Shown: positions 6,944 to 15,409, counted from the stretch's first letter. The stretch is 31,226 nt of DNA from Thermoplasmata archaeon (GCA_021831005.1 JAKBNO010000054.1:1-31226); one strand, 5' to 3'. Numbers and translations: made by a program. The notes: generated by a model from the sequence alone, not told the origin.

Positions 6944-7238
6944 GGGTTGTGCTCTGTGTGATGGCACATGGGGAGATTACTGGAGAGAAATAGAGGGGAA
7001 GAACACTTTTTTCTGTTGTTCCATTTGTGCTGACGCATTTGAGAACATGGTGAATAGAGTCAAGAAAGAGACGGGATGGAAAAAGATAGATTCAGTATCG
7101 ATAGAAGGCAACTACTCAAAGGGGAGGGATTGTGTTGCTACGAGTGGAGATAAGAGGGTCGAATACTTCTTCAGACACGAGGATGGAGTAATAACAGAAT
7201 TTAGGTTAAAGGGTCAGGGGACCAGTCCTGTACCATAG
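6927..7238 (+). CDS. Ta0938-like small zinc-binding protein
   Basis: A 103-aa protein with CALC near the N-terminus (Cys8, Cys11) and FFCCSIC (Cys30, Cys31, Cys34), a four-to-five Cys set likely to hold zinc in a treble-clef/TRASH-like fold, followed by a beta-rich C-terminal half. Size, Cys spacing and the preceding TenA/PqqC-like gene match my memory of the Thermoplasma Ta0938 family, whose function is unknown. The start ATG 6927 has GAGGT 8 bases upstream and lies inside the previous gene, so translation is coupled. The last 25 bp overlap the end of the convergent acetyltransferase gene. Confidence 0.65.
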   Translation: MKTNYEGCALCDGTWGDYWREIEGKNTFFCCSICADAFENMVNRVKKETGWKKIDSVSIEGNYSKGRDCVATSGDKRVEYFFRHEDGVITEFRLKGQGTSPVP

Positions 7239-8008
7239 TCGACCCAGAGGTCTTCAGAATATATCTTGAAACCGAGATTGGAGTAAGCCTTGACCGCAGG
7301 TGCGTTTTCCTTGTTTACGAACAATATGGCTTTGTCTAGTTTGCTATAATGGTCCAGCATGGAGGATATCAACTTTTGTACGTATCCCCTATTTCTGCTT
7401 GCGGGATCGGTGAAAACTGATGAAATCACGAACCAGTCTTTCCAGATCGCGCCGAGTGTAGCTGCGCTTACAAGATTGCCGTCAGCAAAATAACCGAATA
7501 TGGTGCTGTAGTTCAATAGATTCCTGAATTCATCGAGTTCCATGGTCTTGAATCTTGTGTTGTCCCACTGGGATATCATTTTTGCATATTGGGTGTATTT
7601 GTCCTGCGTCAGAAGTCTCACATTCTCGTCGTGTTTGCCGGAAGGTCTCTCGTTGACCATGCAGTACTCTCTGTATACATTTGGGGCATCGTTGAATATG
7701 TGGACATTCTCATTGTTCCTGACGTGTATCACCGATGTGCTCTTGTCCACGTACGTAAGGAGGCTCTCCGTGGACTCGTTATCTCCATACAACCAAATAT
7801 CTTTTATTCCTGTAGAGTGATAATAATTCAGGAGTATACCAGTTATCTCTCCTCCGTCCTTGGCGTATAGAAAAGAGCTATTCCCAAGAAGAAAATTAAA
7901 GTTGTCGAGGTCAAAAAGCATGTAGAAGTTGTCATAGTCATTCTTTAGGATCTTCATCAACTTCTGTTTTTCAAACCATCCCTCGAGTTTCTTGACCTCT
8001 AATGCCAT
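7214..8008 (-). CDS. GNAT-family N-acetyltransferase
   Basis: With the start at ATG 8008 the protein has 264 aa; a GTG at 8023 is also in frame. The AT box at 8033-8043 is about 30 bp from 8008 but only 15 from 8023, so 8008 is preferred. The C-terminal half is a GNAT domain: beta4 VISSVFTDP, the acetyl-CoA loop region PASRNRGYVQKLI, and the NAPAVKAYSNLGFKIYSEDLW segment usual in Gcn5-like enzymes. The N-terminal half is a second, degenerate alpha/beta region. The substrate is unknown. The gene ends inside the coding end of the Ta0938-like gene on the other strand. Confidence 0.75.
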   Translation of the reverse strand: MALEVKKLEGWFEKQKLMKILKNDYDNFYMLFDLDNFNFLLGNSSFLYAKDGGEITGILLNYYHSTGIKDIWLYGDNESTESLLTYVDKSTSVIHVRNNENVHIFNDAPNVYREYCMVNERPSGKHDENVRLLTQDKYTQYAKMISQWDNTRFKTMELDEFRNLLNYSTIFGYFADGNLVSAATLGAIWKDWFVISSVFTDPASRNRGYVQKLISSMLDHYSKLDKAILFVNKENAPAVKAYSNLGFKIYSEDLWVDYGTGLVP

Positions 8009-8032
8009 CAATTCTTCAAGCACCTAATCTGA

Positions 8033-8043
8033 CAATATTTAAC
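8033..8043. promoter_or_regulatory. Shared TATA element between GNAT and polyprenyl synthase genes
   Basis: CAATATTTAAC lies midway between ATG 8008 (minus) and ATG 8070 (plus), about 30 bp from each. It is the only strong AT box in the gap. Confidence 0.45.
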
Positions 8044-8069
8044 TATTTTGTTGTGATAATGGAATACCT

Positions 8070-8969
8070 ATGAATATGCTTCACATCAGCGAAAATTCCA
8101 TGGTCGCGCTTCAGGAGGTTAAGAACGACCTGAATGGGAAGTTCCACTGGAAATTCTCCAGTCAAAATCTAGAAAAGTCGACTTTCCATCTCCTGAATGT
8201 AAATGGGAAGCTTCTTCGACCTACACTTGTGTTCGTGGGTGCAGAATCAGTCGGACTTAATTCAATGAAATTCGTTGACCTGGCAATAGCAATAGAATAT
8301 CTCCATATATCTTCCCTAATACACGACGACATAATTGACAAGGATGAGATGAGGCGGGGAATAGAGACAGTTCACAATAAATATGGGATCGAAAACGCGA
8401 TCCTGGCGGGTGATGCGTTGATCGCAAGGGCGGTCGCGCTATCGTCAGCTTATGGCGAAAATGTGGTCAAGAAGATTGCAGAGGCAGCATTCCTCATGTG
8501 CGATGGGGAATCTATGGATTTCTGCACTCAGAGAAGAAACTTTGAAATGAATCTCGAAACCTATATGGACATAGCCACGAAGAAGACCGCGTCTCTAATC
8601 TCTACCTCCATAAGCATAGCTGCAGTTACCGAGAAGTTGGGAGAAGGTATTATTGGTAGGCTCTCCAAGGCAGGAGAACTTCTCGGAGTGGCATTCCAAG
8701 TCAGAGATGACGTAATCAATGCAGTGGGTTCCTTCGAGCTCGGGAAGAGACCAGGTAACGACGATAAGAAATTTAACAGACCAAACATTGTTTCTGTTTT
8801 CGAATACAGTGGACTCGGAAAGAAAGAAGCAATTGAGAAGTCGATACAGATTATCTCCAACAACGTGAGGGACGCAATACAGGAGCTATCCGAATTCGAG
8901 AAGATAAACTACATAAAGAAAATCATAGCTGCATATTTTGACGAAGAGGACTTAAGAAAATATCTATAG
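8070..8969 (+). CDS. Polyprenyl diphosphate synthase (E-type isoprenyl synthase)
   Basis: A 299-aa trans-isoprenyl diphosphate synthase that condenses IPP onto an allylic primer. Seen: NGKLLRP (about 45-51, the GKxxRP motif), first Asp-rich motif DDIID at 86-90 after SSLIH, KKT at 171-173, and FQVRDD at 209-214. The second Asp motif reads DDVIN rather than DDxxD, which is tolerated in some members. The fifth residue before the first motif is Ser81, not the bulky aromatic seen in many archaeal GGPP synthases, which suggests a longer product such as a quinone side chain. A UbiX-like gene follows 13 bases downstream and is probably co-transcribed. Confidence 0.88.
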   Translation: MNMLHISENSMVALQEVKNDLNGKFHWKFSSQNLEKSTFHLLNVNGKLLRPTLVFVGAESVGLNSMKFVDLAIAIEYLHISSLIHDDIIDKDEMRRGIETVHNKYGIENAILAGDALIARAVALSSAYGENVVKKIAEAAFLMCDGESMDFCTQRRNFEMNLETYMDIATKKTASLISTSISIAAVTEKLGEGIIGRLSKAGELLGVAFQVRDDVINAVGSFELGKRPGNDDKKFNRPNIVSVFEYSGLGKKEAIEKSIQIISNNVRDAIQELSEFEKINYIKKIIAAYFDEEDLRKYL

Positions 8970-8982
8970 GCTCTATCTATCG

Positions 8983-9540
8983 GTGACCATGGAGTATGTC
9001 TTGGCCATAACCGGAGCTTCAGGGATAGCTTACGGCGTAGATATTCTAAAGAAACTCCCGTCCAAGAAGGTGCTCATCCTTTCTAACGGGGCGCTAGAAG
9101 TAGCAAAGTATGAGTTGAAAGGGAATGTCAGCGAGAAATCATTGAAGGGCATTGCGGACGAATTCTATGAAGAAGGGGATTTCGGGTCTCCCGTAGCATC
9201 TGGTTCTCACAAGTTCGATGCCTTGATTATCGCTCCTGCATCGATGAACACAGTCAGCAAGATTGCAGCAGGAATATCCGACAACCTTATCACGAGAGCA
9301 GCCTCCATCGCACTCAAGGAGAGAAGAAAATTGGTGATAGTCTTCAGAGAGATGCCACTAAGCACGATACACCTAAGGAATCTGCTGACGCTTTCCGAAG
9401 CTGGAGCTTACATACTTCCAGCAAGTCCTGGGTTTTACCACAAACCCTCTAATCTCGATGACCTATACAACTTCGTGACATCGCGAGTAATGGACATTGT
9501 GGGACTAGAAAACAGATTGATAAAGAGATGGGGAGATTAG
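8983..9540 (+). CDS. ubiX: UbiX-like flavin prenyltransferase
   Basis: A 185-aa flavoprotein of the UbiX/Pad1 family, which makes prenylated FMN from FMN and dimethylallyl (di)phosphate for UbiD-type decarboxylases. Conserved blocks are visible: VLAITGASGIAYG at the N-terminus, IIAPASMNTVSKIAAGISDN at about 75-94, and REMPLSTIHLRNLL followed by AGAYILPASPGFY towards the C-terminus. The frame opens with GTG 8983; ATG 8989 is equally plausible and would give 183 aa. It follows the polyprenyl synthase gene with a 13-bp gap. No UbiD is in the window. The pair points to quinone or other aromatic metabolism. Confidence 0.88.
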   Translation: MTMEYVLAITGASGIAYGVDILKKLPSKKVLILSNGALEVAKYELKGNVSEKSLKGIADEFYEEGDFGSPVASGSHKFDALIIAPASMNTVSKIAAGISDNLITRAASIALKERRKLVIVFREMPLSTIHLRNLLTLSEAGAYILPASPGFYHKPSNLDDLYNFVTSRVMDIVGLENRLIKRWGD

Positions 9541-9628
9541 AATTGCGATTTCAATCCAACCAAAATAAATGAATTTACGTTACTGACGCACTTGACTTTT
9601 CTAAGGTATTTTCGAATTCAATAGACAA

Positions 9629-9638
9629 AATTTATTAA
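9629..9638 (+). promoter_or_regulatory. TATA box of the 66-aa zinc-ribbon gene
   Basis: AATTTATTAA, centred about 26 bp before ATG 9660. The region between it and the ATG is pyrimidine-rich and has no ribosome site. Confidence 0.5.
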
Positions 9639-9659
9639 CGCTCAGTCTTTTTCCTTCTA

Positions 9660-9860
9660 ATGGTTTCTTCACACTGCTTAATCTGCGGCACCGTTGTCGT
9701 GTCAGGTCTCTATTGTCACAATTGCTTGTGGGAAATCAAGAGAATCAGGCTCAGAAACGAGGCGGATCTCGATTCGTGGATAGAGGACAACATGCGCTCG
9801 TTCAGGAAGGCTTCCTTCTACGAGAATATCAGGACTCTCGAATCTTTCAGTAGTCTGTGA
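9660..9860 (+). CDS. Small zinc-ribbon protein, 66 aa
   Basis: The N-terminus has CLIC (Cys6, Cys9) and CHNC (Cys19, Cys22), a four-Cys zinc-ribbon half of the CxxC-x9-CxxC kind, followed by a charged helical tail (RLRNEADLDSWIEDNMRSF). No enzyme domain is attached, so it may act as a nucleic-acid or protein adaptor; no family is recognised with certainty. A well-placed TATA box and the clean Cys pattern argue for a real gene. Its last 14 bp overlap the end of the convergent nuo operon tail. Confidence 0.65.
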   Translation: MVSSHCLICGTVVVSGLYCHNCLWEIKRIRLRNEADLDSWIEDNMRSFRKASFYENIRTLESFSSL

Positions 9861-10056
9861 TGTTGAACTTTTCCTTGAACTCCTGAAATTTCTGTCTGGT
9901 GTCAATTCCATATTTCCGAGAAATAGCTTCCATGGTTTTGGATTTAGAAGTATCCCATTCCTCGCTTAGGAGGGCCATTCTCTTCTTTTTCTCCGAGAAT
10001 ATTATTTCCTCCCCCTCCCTTTTAAGTTCCCTGAGGAGCTCGTAGTCTTCGGTCAT
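9847..10056 (-). CDS. Hypothetical charged protein at the end of the nuo operon, 69 aa
   Basis: Highly charged and helical, with a Lys/Glu-rich core (EEIIFSEKKKRMALLSEEW) and no Cys or membrane segment. The start ATG overlaps the stop of the preceding 99-aa gene as ATGA, with GAGGTG about 10 bases upstream, so it is translated as part of the nuo transcript. I do not recognise it. Its position as the last gene of a complex I operon makes an assembly or accessory role possible but unproven. Confidence 0.55.
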   Translation of the reverse strand: MTEDYELLRELKREGEEIIFSEKKKRMALLSEEWDTSKSKTMEAISRKYGIDTRQKFQEFKEKFNITDY

Positions 10057-10352
10057 TTATCGTTGCACCTCTTTGAATCGTACTTCGGGAACGCGACATC
10101 GTACCGGTTCACCGAGTAGAGGAACCTCAGGTAGATGGCTTTCTTCTCTCCTTCTTCACCTTCTATGCTCATGATCTTCTTTTCGATCTCCTCCGGTTCC
10201 GACTTATTCTTGAGTGCTTCCAGGAGTACCAATGAGATCTTTGAGTAGAACCCCTTCCCTTTTGATGCCCTCTCCAGGAAATGGAAGGCACGTCCGACTT
10301 CTCCTCCTATCATTTCCGTTTCGTACATCTGGAAGTATGCCTGTTCCAGCAT
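10053..10352 (-). CDS. Hypothetical helical protein directly after nuoN, 99 aa
   Basis: Starts at the base after the nuoN stop with a strong ribosome site (GGGAGGG, 5 bases from ATG 10352), so it belongs to the nuo operon. The sequence looks like paired amphipathic helices (AYFQMYETEMIGGEVGRAF, KISLVLLEALKNKSEPEEI), weakly reminiscent of TPR-like repeats. No membrane segment or redox motif is present. I do not recognise a family. It could be a lineage-specific complex I accessory or assembly protein. Confidence 0.6.
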   Translation of the reverse strand: MLEQAYFQMYETEMIGGEVGRAFHFLERASKGKGFYSKISLVLLEALKNKSEPEEIEKKIMSIEGEEGEKKAIYLRFLYSVNRYDVAFPKYDSKRCNDK

Positions 10353-11765
10353 CTAGATCCCTCCCGCTATGAACGAAGTGATGTGAGGTATCAGGCTCTG
10401 GGCGTACGAGAACACCAGGAAGTACAGTACACCAAAGAGGACCGTGAATAGTGCCGAAGCATAGAGGATGTAGTTGTTGGGAACCCTTTCCTTTGAACCG
10501 TCTCTCCAGAACATGTACATCATCACCCTGCCGTAATAGTAGAACGATACCACCGAATTGATTACGGATATGATCACCACTAGATACGCCAGCGCCGTTC
10601 CAGTAGAAAGCACGGATAGGAAAAGGAAGTATTTCCCTATGAATCCGAGCGTTCCCGGGAATCCTGCTAGTGAGAGCAGAAGAATGGACAGGGAGACCGC
10701 AAAAGCAGGGTTTCTCTTCCACATGCCAGAGAAGTTCTCGATGTCGTAATCACCAAGGCTGTCCATCGCAAGGAAGGAGCCTCCCTTCATGAATCCATAA
10801 GCAAGGACGTACATGAAAAGACTGACTATTGCGAGGCTGATTGCGCTAGTTCCTGCGACAAGGAATATGACTGAAAGATAGCCTGCCTGCGCGATGGATG
10901 AATATGCAAGCATCCTCTTTACGTTGTTCTGTGAAATCGCAACCACGTTCCCAAACGTCATAGTCAGGATCGCAATGATTGCAAATATGATCTTCAGGTA
11001 GCCATAGAACAGCGGAGATGTGAAGAAGATGTTGATGAGGACTATCAGGGTCATGATCTTGGAACTTGTGCTGAGGTAGGACGATACGGGGTTTGAAGTT
11101 CCCGTATATGTATCGATTGCCCAGCCGTGCAACGGGAATACTGCAAGTTTGAATCCAAATCCAAATATCAGGAGTCCCATGGCCAGGAAGTAGACGCTCT
11201 GGAAGCCCGGGGTCGCTCCTAGGGACAGACTTCCTGTCGATAAGTAGTAAAGCGAGATCCCGAAGATGATTATCCCGGTCGAAAACGCTCCAATTATGAA
11301 GTACTTAATTGCGGCCTCGAGTTCACTGTCAGATTTGCCATAGGCTGCGAGCACGTAGGTTGGTATGGAAACACCCTCGAACGCTACGAATATGAACAGC
11401 AGATCGAACGACGAGATTGCCAGAAGCATGAAACCCAGCGATATTAGGAATATGAAAATCATCAGGCCAGGTTTCTTGGTGGATGGTGACTTACCCATTC
11501 CAATTATTGAAAGGATACCAGGGATCAGGATAGCTATGAAGAATAGCTTCGTGTATCCAGAAAGAAATATTGGTGTACCGTGGATCTGGATACTTGCGGT
11601 GTATTGAAGCACAGTCAGGATCAAAGAAGCAGCCGCAAACAGTGCTCCCAGAGTTACCATGACAGTTCTCTTCTCAGTGACGATGCTGGCAAACAGGACG
11701 ACGAATGCCCCTACAAACAGCAGGAACACGTTCCAGAGGTAGTTGTAATCACCTAGTACTATCAT
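10353..11765 (-). CDS. nuoN: Complex I proton-pumping subunit N
   Basis: A 470-aa membrane protein with about 14 helices, homologous to the MrpD-like antiporter subunits. Conserved blocks are FVAFEGVSIPTYVLAAYG in helix 5, with the key Glu, and KLAVFPLHGWAIDTYTGT around the helix 7-8 lysine and histidine. ATG 11765 shares one base with the nuoM stop (TGATG). It forms part of the proton-translocating arm next to NuoK/J/A. Confidence 0.92.
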   Translation of the reverse strand: MIVLGDYNYLWNVFLLFVGAFVVLFASIVTEKRTVMVTLGALFAAASLILTVLQYTASIQIHGTPIFLSGYTKLFFIAILIPGILSIIGMGKSPSTKKPGLMIFIFLISLGFMLLAISSFDLLFIFVAFEGVSIPTYVLAAYGKSDSELEAAIKYFIIGAFSTGIIIFGISLYYLSTGSLSLGATPGFQSVYFLAMGLLIFGFGFKLAVFPLHGWAIDTYTGTSNPVSSYLSTSSKIMTLIVLINIFFTSPLFYGYLKIIFAIIAILTMTFGNVVAISQNNVKRMLAYSSIAQAGYLSVIFLVAGTSAISLAIVSLFMYVLAYGFMKGGSFLAMDSLGDYDIENFSGMWKRNPAFAVSLSILLLSLAGFPGTLGFIGKYFLFLSVLSTGTALAYLVVIISVINSVVSFYYYGRVMMYMFWRDGSKERVPNNYILYASALFTVLFGVLYFLVFSYAQSLIPHITSFIAGGI

Positions 11766-13222
11766 CAGTGTATCCCTCCCAGGAATTGTATCACGTGGAT
11801 GTTGAAGGTGTGGAATATGAGTGCCGGGTAGATTCCTAGAAGGAATATCAGTGCCAATGGAAGTATCTCCACCAGCAACTCCTCCCTCTTCGCCTTAATG
11901 TTCCCGAGGAATTCATTGTAGGGTCCGAACACGGTCTTCTGTAGGGCAAAGATGTGGTAAGATGCTGTCAGCACCACTCCTATCAGAACGAATATGAGAT
12001 AGTACTTGAGTACAGCAAAACTTCCCAGCAGAATCAAAATCTCGCCGACAAAACCAGAGAACCCAGGGATTGCAACAGATGCAAGGAACGCAGCGATAAT
12101 CAGGAAAGAGAGTGCAGGAAGCTGTCTCGCCAGTCCACCCAACGAGGGTATGCTCCTCGTGCCCGCAGTCTTTTCAAGAGTATCCACGAGAGCGAAGATC
12201 ATTGATATGATTATGCCGTGTGATATCAACTGGAACACGGCACCGTAATAGAGGAGCTGTGAATCCAGCGGGTTTGTTCCATTGAGATAGAGGAACCCTC
12301 CTACGGCGATGGTTATGAAGGACATGTGACCGATGCTCGTGTAACTCATCATCCTCTTGAGATCCTTCTGGTAAAGTGCAACTAATGCAGAGTAGATCAG
12401 TGAGAATATTCCGAGTGCCATGAGTGCAATCGGCACGGCAGAATTTCCCGCAAATGAAGATGCCATGAAGATGGGTGAAAATATGACCAAAAGTCCAAAG
12501 GCACCCATCTTGGACAGAAGTGACGAAATGAACACCGTTCCTTCAGACGGCGCTTCCACGTACGCATCAGGCAACCAGGAATGCAGAGGCGCAGATGGGA
12601 GTTTTATCAGGAACGCGAAGAGGAACCCGAAAATTATGAATGCCTGATAGGAGACAGGAACCACATTCATCCCTGCGGTCAGCGTTGACATTGCGAAGCT
12701 GGACGCACCCTCGGTGAAGTACATCGTGAATATTGCCAGCAGCATGAAAACGGATCCGATGTGGGTGTAGATGAAGAACTTCATTGCGGCATAGTTCTTG
12801 CTCGGTCCACCCCAAATTCCAATAACGAAGAATGAGGGTATCAGCACCATTTCCCAGAAGATGTAGAAGACTATGAAATCGCGGGTGGTGAAGAGACCCA
12901 CAAGGGAGAATAGCAGGAACTGAAGGAGTACGAAGAATCCAGGAGAACTGGCATATCTCAATGGAACGAATACTCCTACGAATGATATGAGTAACAGCAG
13001 GACAGAACTCACGAAGTTCAACTGGAAAGTCAGAGTGAGGATCGATAGTGTTCCGTATGCAAAGGTAGTCATGGTCATGTCGTTGGAGATGACGAAAACG
13101 AAGACGAGTGCTGCGAACAAAACTGTGAGATATCTCGCAGTCTTTTCTCTAGCAACCATGGATGCGACCATTATCAGCACAAGCGCAAGTAAAAGGTAGC
13201 TGAGTTGGAACATCATTTTCAC
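11765..13222 (-). CDS. nuoM: Complex I proton-pumping subunit M
   Basis: A 485-aa polytopic antiporter-like subunit. FYIFWEMVLIPSFFVIGIWG carries the helix 5 Glu, and KLPSAPLHSWLPDAYVEAP the helix 7 Lys and broken-helix region; YQKDLKRMMSYTSIGHM is the usual NuoM segment. The frame opens at GTG 13222, whose GTGA overlaps the nuoL stop; ATG 13216, two codons in, with GGGGGTG ahead of it, is an alternative start. The middle pump of the membrane arm. Confidence 0.93.
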   Translation of the reverse strand: MKMMFQLSYLLLALVLIMVASMVAREKTARYLTVLFAALVFVFVISNDMTMTTFAYGTLSILTLTFQLNFVSSVLLLLISFVGVFVPLRYASSPGFFVLLQFLLFSLVGLFTTRDFIVFYIFWEMVLIPSFFVIGIWGGPSKNYAAMKFFIYTHIGSVFMLLAIFTMYFTEGASSFAMSTLTAGMNVVPVSYQAFIIFGFLFAFLIKLPSAPLHSWLPDAYVEAPSEGTVFISSLLSKMGAFGLLVIFSPIFMASSFAGNSAVPIALMALGIFSLIYSALVALYQKDLKRMMSYTSIGHMSFITIAVGGFLYLNGTNPLDSQLLYYGAVFQLISHGIIISMIFALVDTLEKTAGTRSIPSLGGLARQLPALSFLIIAAFLASVAIPGFSGFVGEILILLGSFAVLKYYLIFVLIGVVLTASYHIFALQKTVFGPYNEFLGNIKAKREELLVEILPLALIFLLGIYPALIFHTFNIHVIQFLGGIH

Positions 13223-15078
13223 ACCCCCATCAGTATTCTGAGCAGCAATAGCGAAAGGATCAGTCCTATGAGTATTATGAGTACATATTGCCTGGCCAGA
13301 CCGGTCTGTATCTTCCTCAAAATTTTTCCGGAGTTCTCGAACACGTCACCCGAAAGATTCACCAGACCACCGATAGCTCTCCTCTCGAATCCATCTGAGA
13401 CTGCGGAGAGTCCAAGTATTCCCCTTTCTGCGATCACGTTCGTGAAAAATACGTCCAGGTAGAACTTGTTCTTTACGAGAAGGTAGAAATCCTGTGCTCC
13501 GTTCGCAACCGTTTTCGGTATTGTCGAATTTCTTCCCCATACGTAGTAAGCTAGCCCCATTCCCAGAAGCATGAGTATCACCGGAATGAAGTCCATAAGT
13601 TTGAGGGGAGCGATCCCAAGGGGTACGACAACGGATGCCGGATTGAGGAACGTGTAGAAACCCTGCTGGAATATTCCAAATATGACGCTGAATGCAGCAA
13701 GTATAACAATCGGTATCAGCATGATCCAGCTCGATTCGTGTGCGTGTTCGGCTGCGTTGCTTCTCGGCTTCCCGAGGGCAACCTTGAAGAACATCCTGAA
13801 CGCGTAGAGGGTCGTCAGGAAACCGCCTATAGCAAGCAAAGCCCATACAAATATCGAAACACCGTAGCTCGCCGTGATGATGCTATCCTTGCTGAAGAAC
13901 CCGGCAAGGCCAGGGAAACCAGAGAGCGCAAGGGCCCCAACGAACATCGAAGTGACCGTGATAGGCATCTTCTTCCACAGTCCGCCCATCTTGTTGATGT
14001 CCCTTACGTTCATGACTGCGTGAAGAATTGATCCCGCGGCTAGGAAAAGGAGTGCCTTGAAGAAGGCGTGTGCTTCCAACTGATAGATCGAGAGACCTAT
14101 GCTTGTCGCTCCCAGTCCCAGTCCAAGGGCTGCTACCATGTATCCTATCTGTCCAATTGTCGAGTACGCGAGTATTCTCTTGATATCATTAACCACCAGT
14201 CCAATCAATCCCGAGAGTATTATTGTCACAACCCCGATGTAGAGTACAACGCTCAGTGAGACTGGGGTGAAGATGGTGTAAGTTCTCGCTATGAGGTAAA
14301 CGCCTGCAGTGACCATCGTGGCAGCATGGATGAGTGCCGAGACGGTCGTAGGTCCTTCCATTGCGTCTGGTATCCATACGTGCAGTGGGAACTGGGCGCT
14401 CTTTCCGATCGCCCCTCCAAAGAGGAGCAACGAGACTATCGTCTTCTGCCACATTAGGTGGATCGAACCGAGTCCCGCAACTGAAAGTGCTCCGCCAGAG
14501 GAATAAAGGATGGCTGCACCTATTCCCGCAATGAAGAACACGTCACCGACTCTCGTGACAATGAATGCCTTCTTGGCAGCGGATGCCGCATTCGGTTTGT
14601 AGTACCAGAACCCGATGAGCAGGTAGGAACAGAGTCCGACTAGCTCCCAGAATATGAACAGCATAAGGAGTGAAGATGCAAGGATGAGGCCGAGCATCGA
14701 CGATGTGAATAGGACCATTTCTCCAAAGAAGACGTGCCTGTTCGGGTCTTCCTTCATGTATCCTACGGAGAAGAGTATGATCAGGAATCCCACGAATGAG
14801 ACCATCAGGGCCATTATCATCGATAGGTTGTCTGCGTAGACTCCCAGGGGGATGATCGCAGGTAGGGAGGGAAGCCAGTTGAAACTGTACTGTAAGAGAA
14901 TCCCCTTCACCGTGTAGGTGAACATCACATACAGCGAGATGAGGAACGAGATGAATATCAGAGATGTCCCAAGGTACATAGAGTAGTTCTTCTTGACGAA
15001 GCCTACCCCTATCACGAACGGGAATCCAGCGAGCGGAAGTCCAAAGATCAGGAATGTCAGAATTATAGATAGGTCCAT
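13219..15078 (-). CDS. nuoL: Complex I proton-pumping subunit L
   Basis: A 619-aa membrane protein, the normal length for NuoL with its C-terminal lateral helix. Landmarks: FIFWELVGLCSYLLIGFWY, VTRVGDVFFIAG, SAQFPLHVWIPDAMEGPT and LIHAATMVTAGVYL, all close to bacterial and archaeal homologues. The ribosome site GAGGTGG lies just before ATG 15078. The distal pump of the membrane arm. Confidence 0.95.
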   Translation of the reverse strand: MDLSIILTFLIFGLPLAGFPFVIGVGFVKKNYSMYLGTSLIFISFLISLYVMFTYTVKGILLQYSFNWLPSLPAIIPLGVYADNLSMIMALMVSFVGFLIILFSVGYMKEDPNRHVFFGEMVLFTSSMLGLILASSLLMLFIFWELVGLCSYLLIGFWYYKPNAASAAKKAFIVTRVGDVFFIAGIGAAILYSSGGALSVAGLGSIHLMWQKTIVSLLLFGGAIGKSAQFPLHVWIPDAMEGPTTVSALIHAATMVTAGVYLIARTYTIFTPVSLSVVLYIGVVTIILSGLIGLVVNDIKRILAYSTIGQIGYMVAALGLGLGATSIGLSIYQLEAHAFFKALLFLAAGSILHAVMNVRDINKMGGLWKKMPITVTSMFVGALALSGFPGLAGFFSKDSIITASYGVSIFVWALLAIGGFLTTLYAFRMFFKVALGKPRSNAAEHAHESSWIMLIPIVILAAFSVIFGIFQQGFYTFLNPASVVVPLGIAPLKLMDFIPVILMLLGMGLAYYVWGRNSTIPKTVANGAQDFYLLVKNKFYLDVFFTNVIAERGILGLSAVSDGFERRAIGGLVNLSGDVFENSGKILRKIQTGLARQYVLIILIGLILSLLLLRILMGV

Positions 15079-15079
15079 T

Positions 15080-15409
15080 TTACCACCTCAACAGTTTCAG
15101 GACATCAAGTCCGGCTGACTGCTTCTTCCTGAAAACTGCGACGAACAGTGCCATCGCGACTACGGTCTCTGCAGCGGCAATGACGAGCACGAATAGGGTC
15201 ATGTCTGCCCCTGCTGGATTGCCATAGTAACTGGATGCCCCTATCAGATTCACGAGGCCAGCGTTTATCATTATTTCGATTGATATCAGTGCCTTTACGA
15301 CGGTTCTCGCGCTCAAAAATGAATAGATCCCGATCGCAAGAATTGCTATGGAAAGGAATTCGACCGCTCCTATGTTCATCGGAGCAAAGATGATACTAGA
15401 TAGATCCAT
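15080..15409 (-). CDS. nuoK: Complex I subunit K
   Basis: With ATG 15409 the protein has 109 aa, three transmembrane helices and the two conserved membrane glutamates (SIEIMINA, Glu45; AAAETVVAMAL, Glu81) that link quinone reduction to pumping. The frame is open to an upstream start at 15427, but GAGAGGGGTGA sits 5-8 bases before ATG 15409, so that start is preferred; it overlaps nuoJ2 by 14 bp. Confidence 0.92.
   Translation of the reverse strand: MDLSSIIFAPMNIGAVEFLSIAILAIGIYSFLSARTVVKALISIEIMINAGLVNLIGASSYYGNPAGADMTLFVLVIAAAETVVAMALFVAVFRKKQSAGLDVLKLLRW

Noticed and set aside
9702..9911. Minus-strand 69-codon ORF opposite the zinc-ribbon gene
   Set aside because: The plus frame has a clean four-Cys ribbon and a TATA box; the minus frame has neither motif nor signals.
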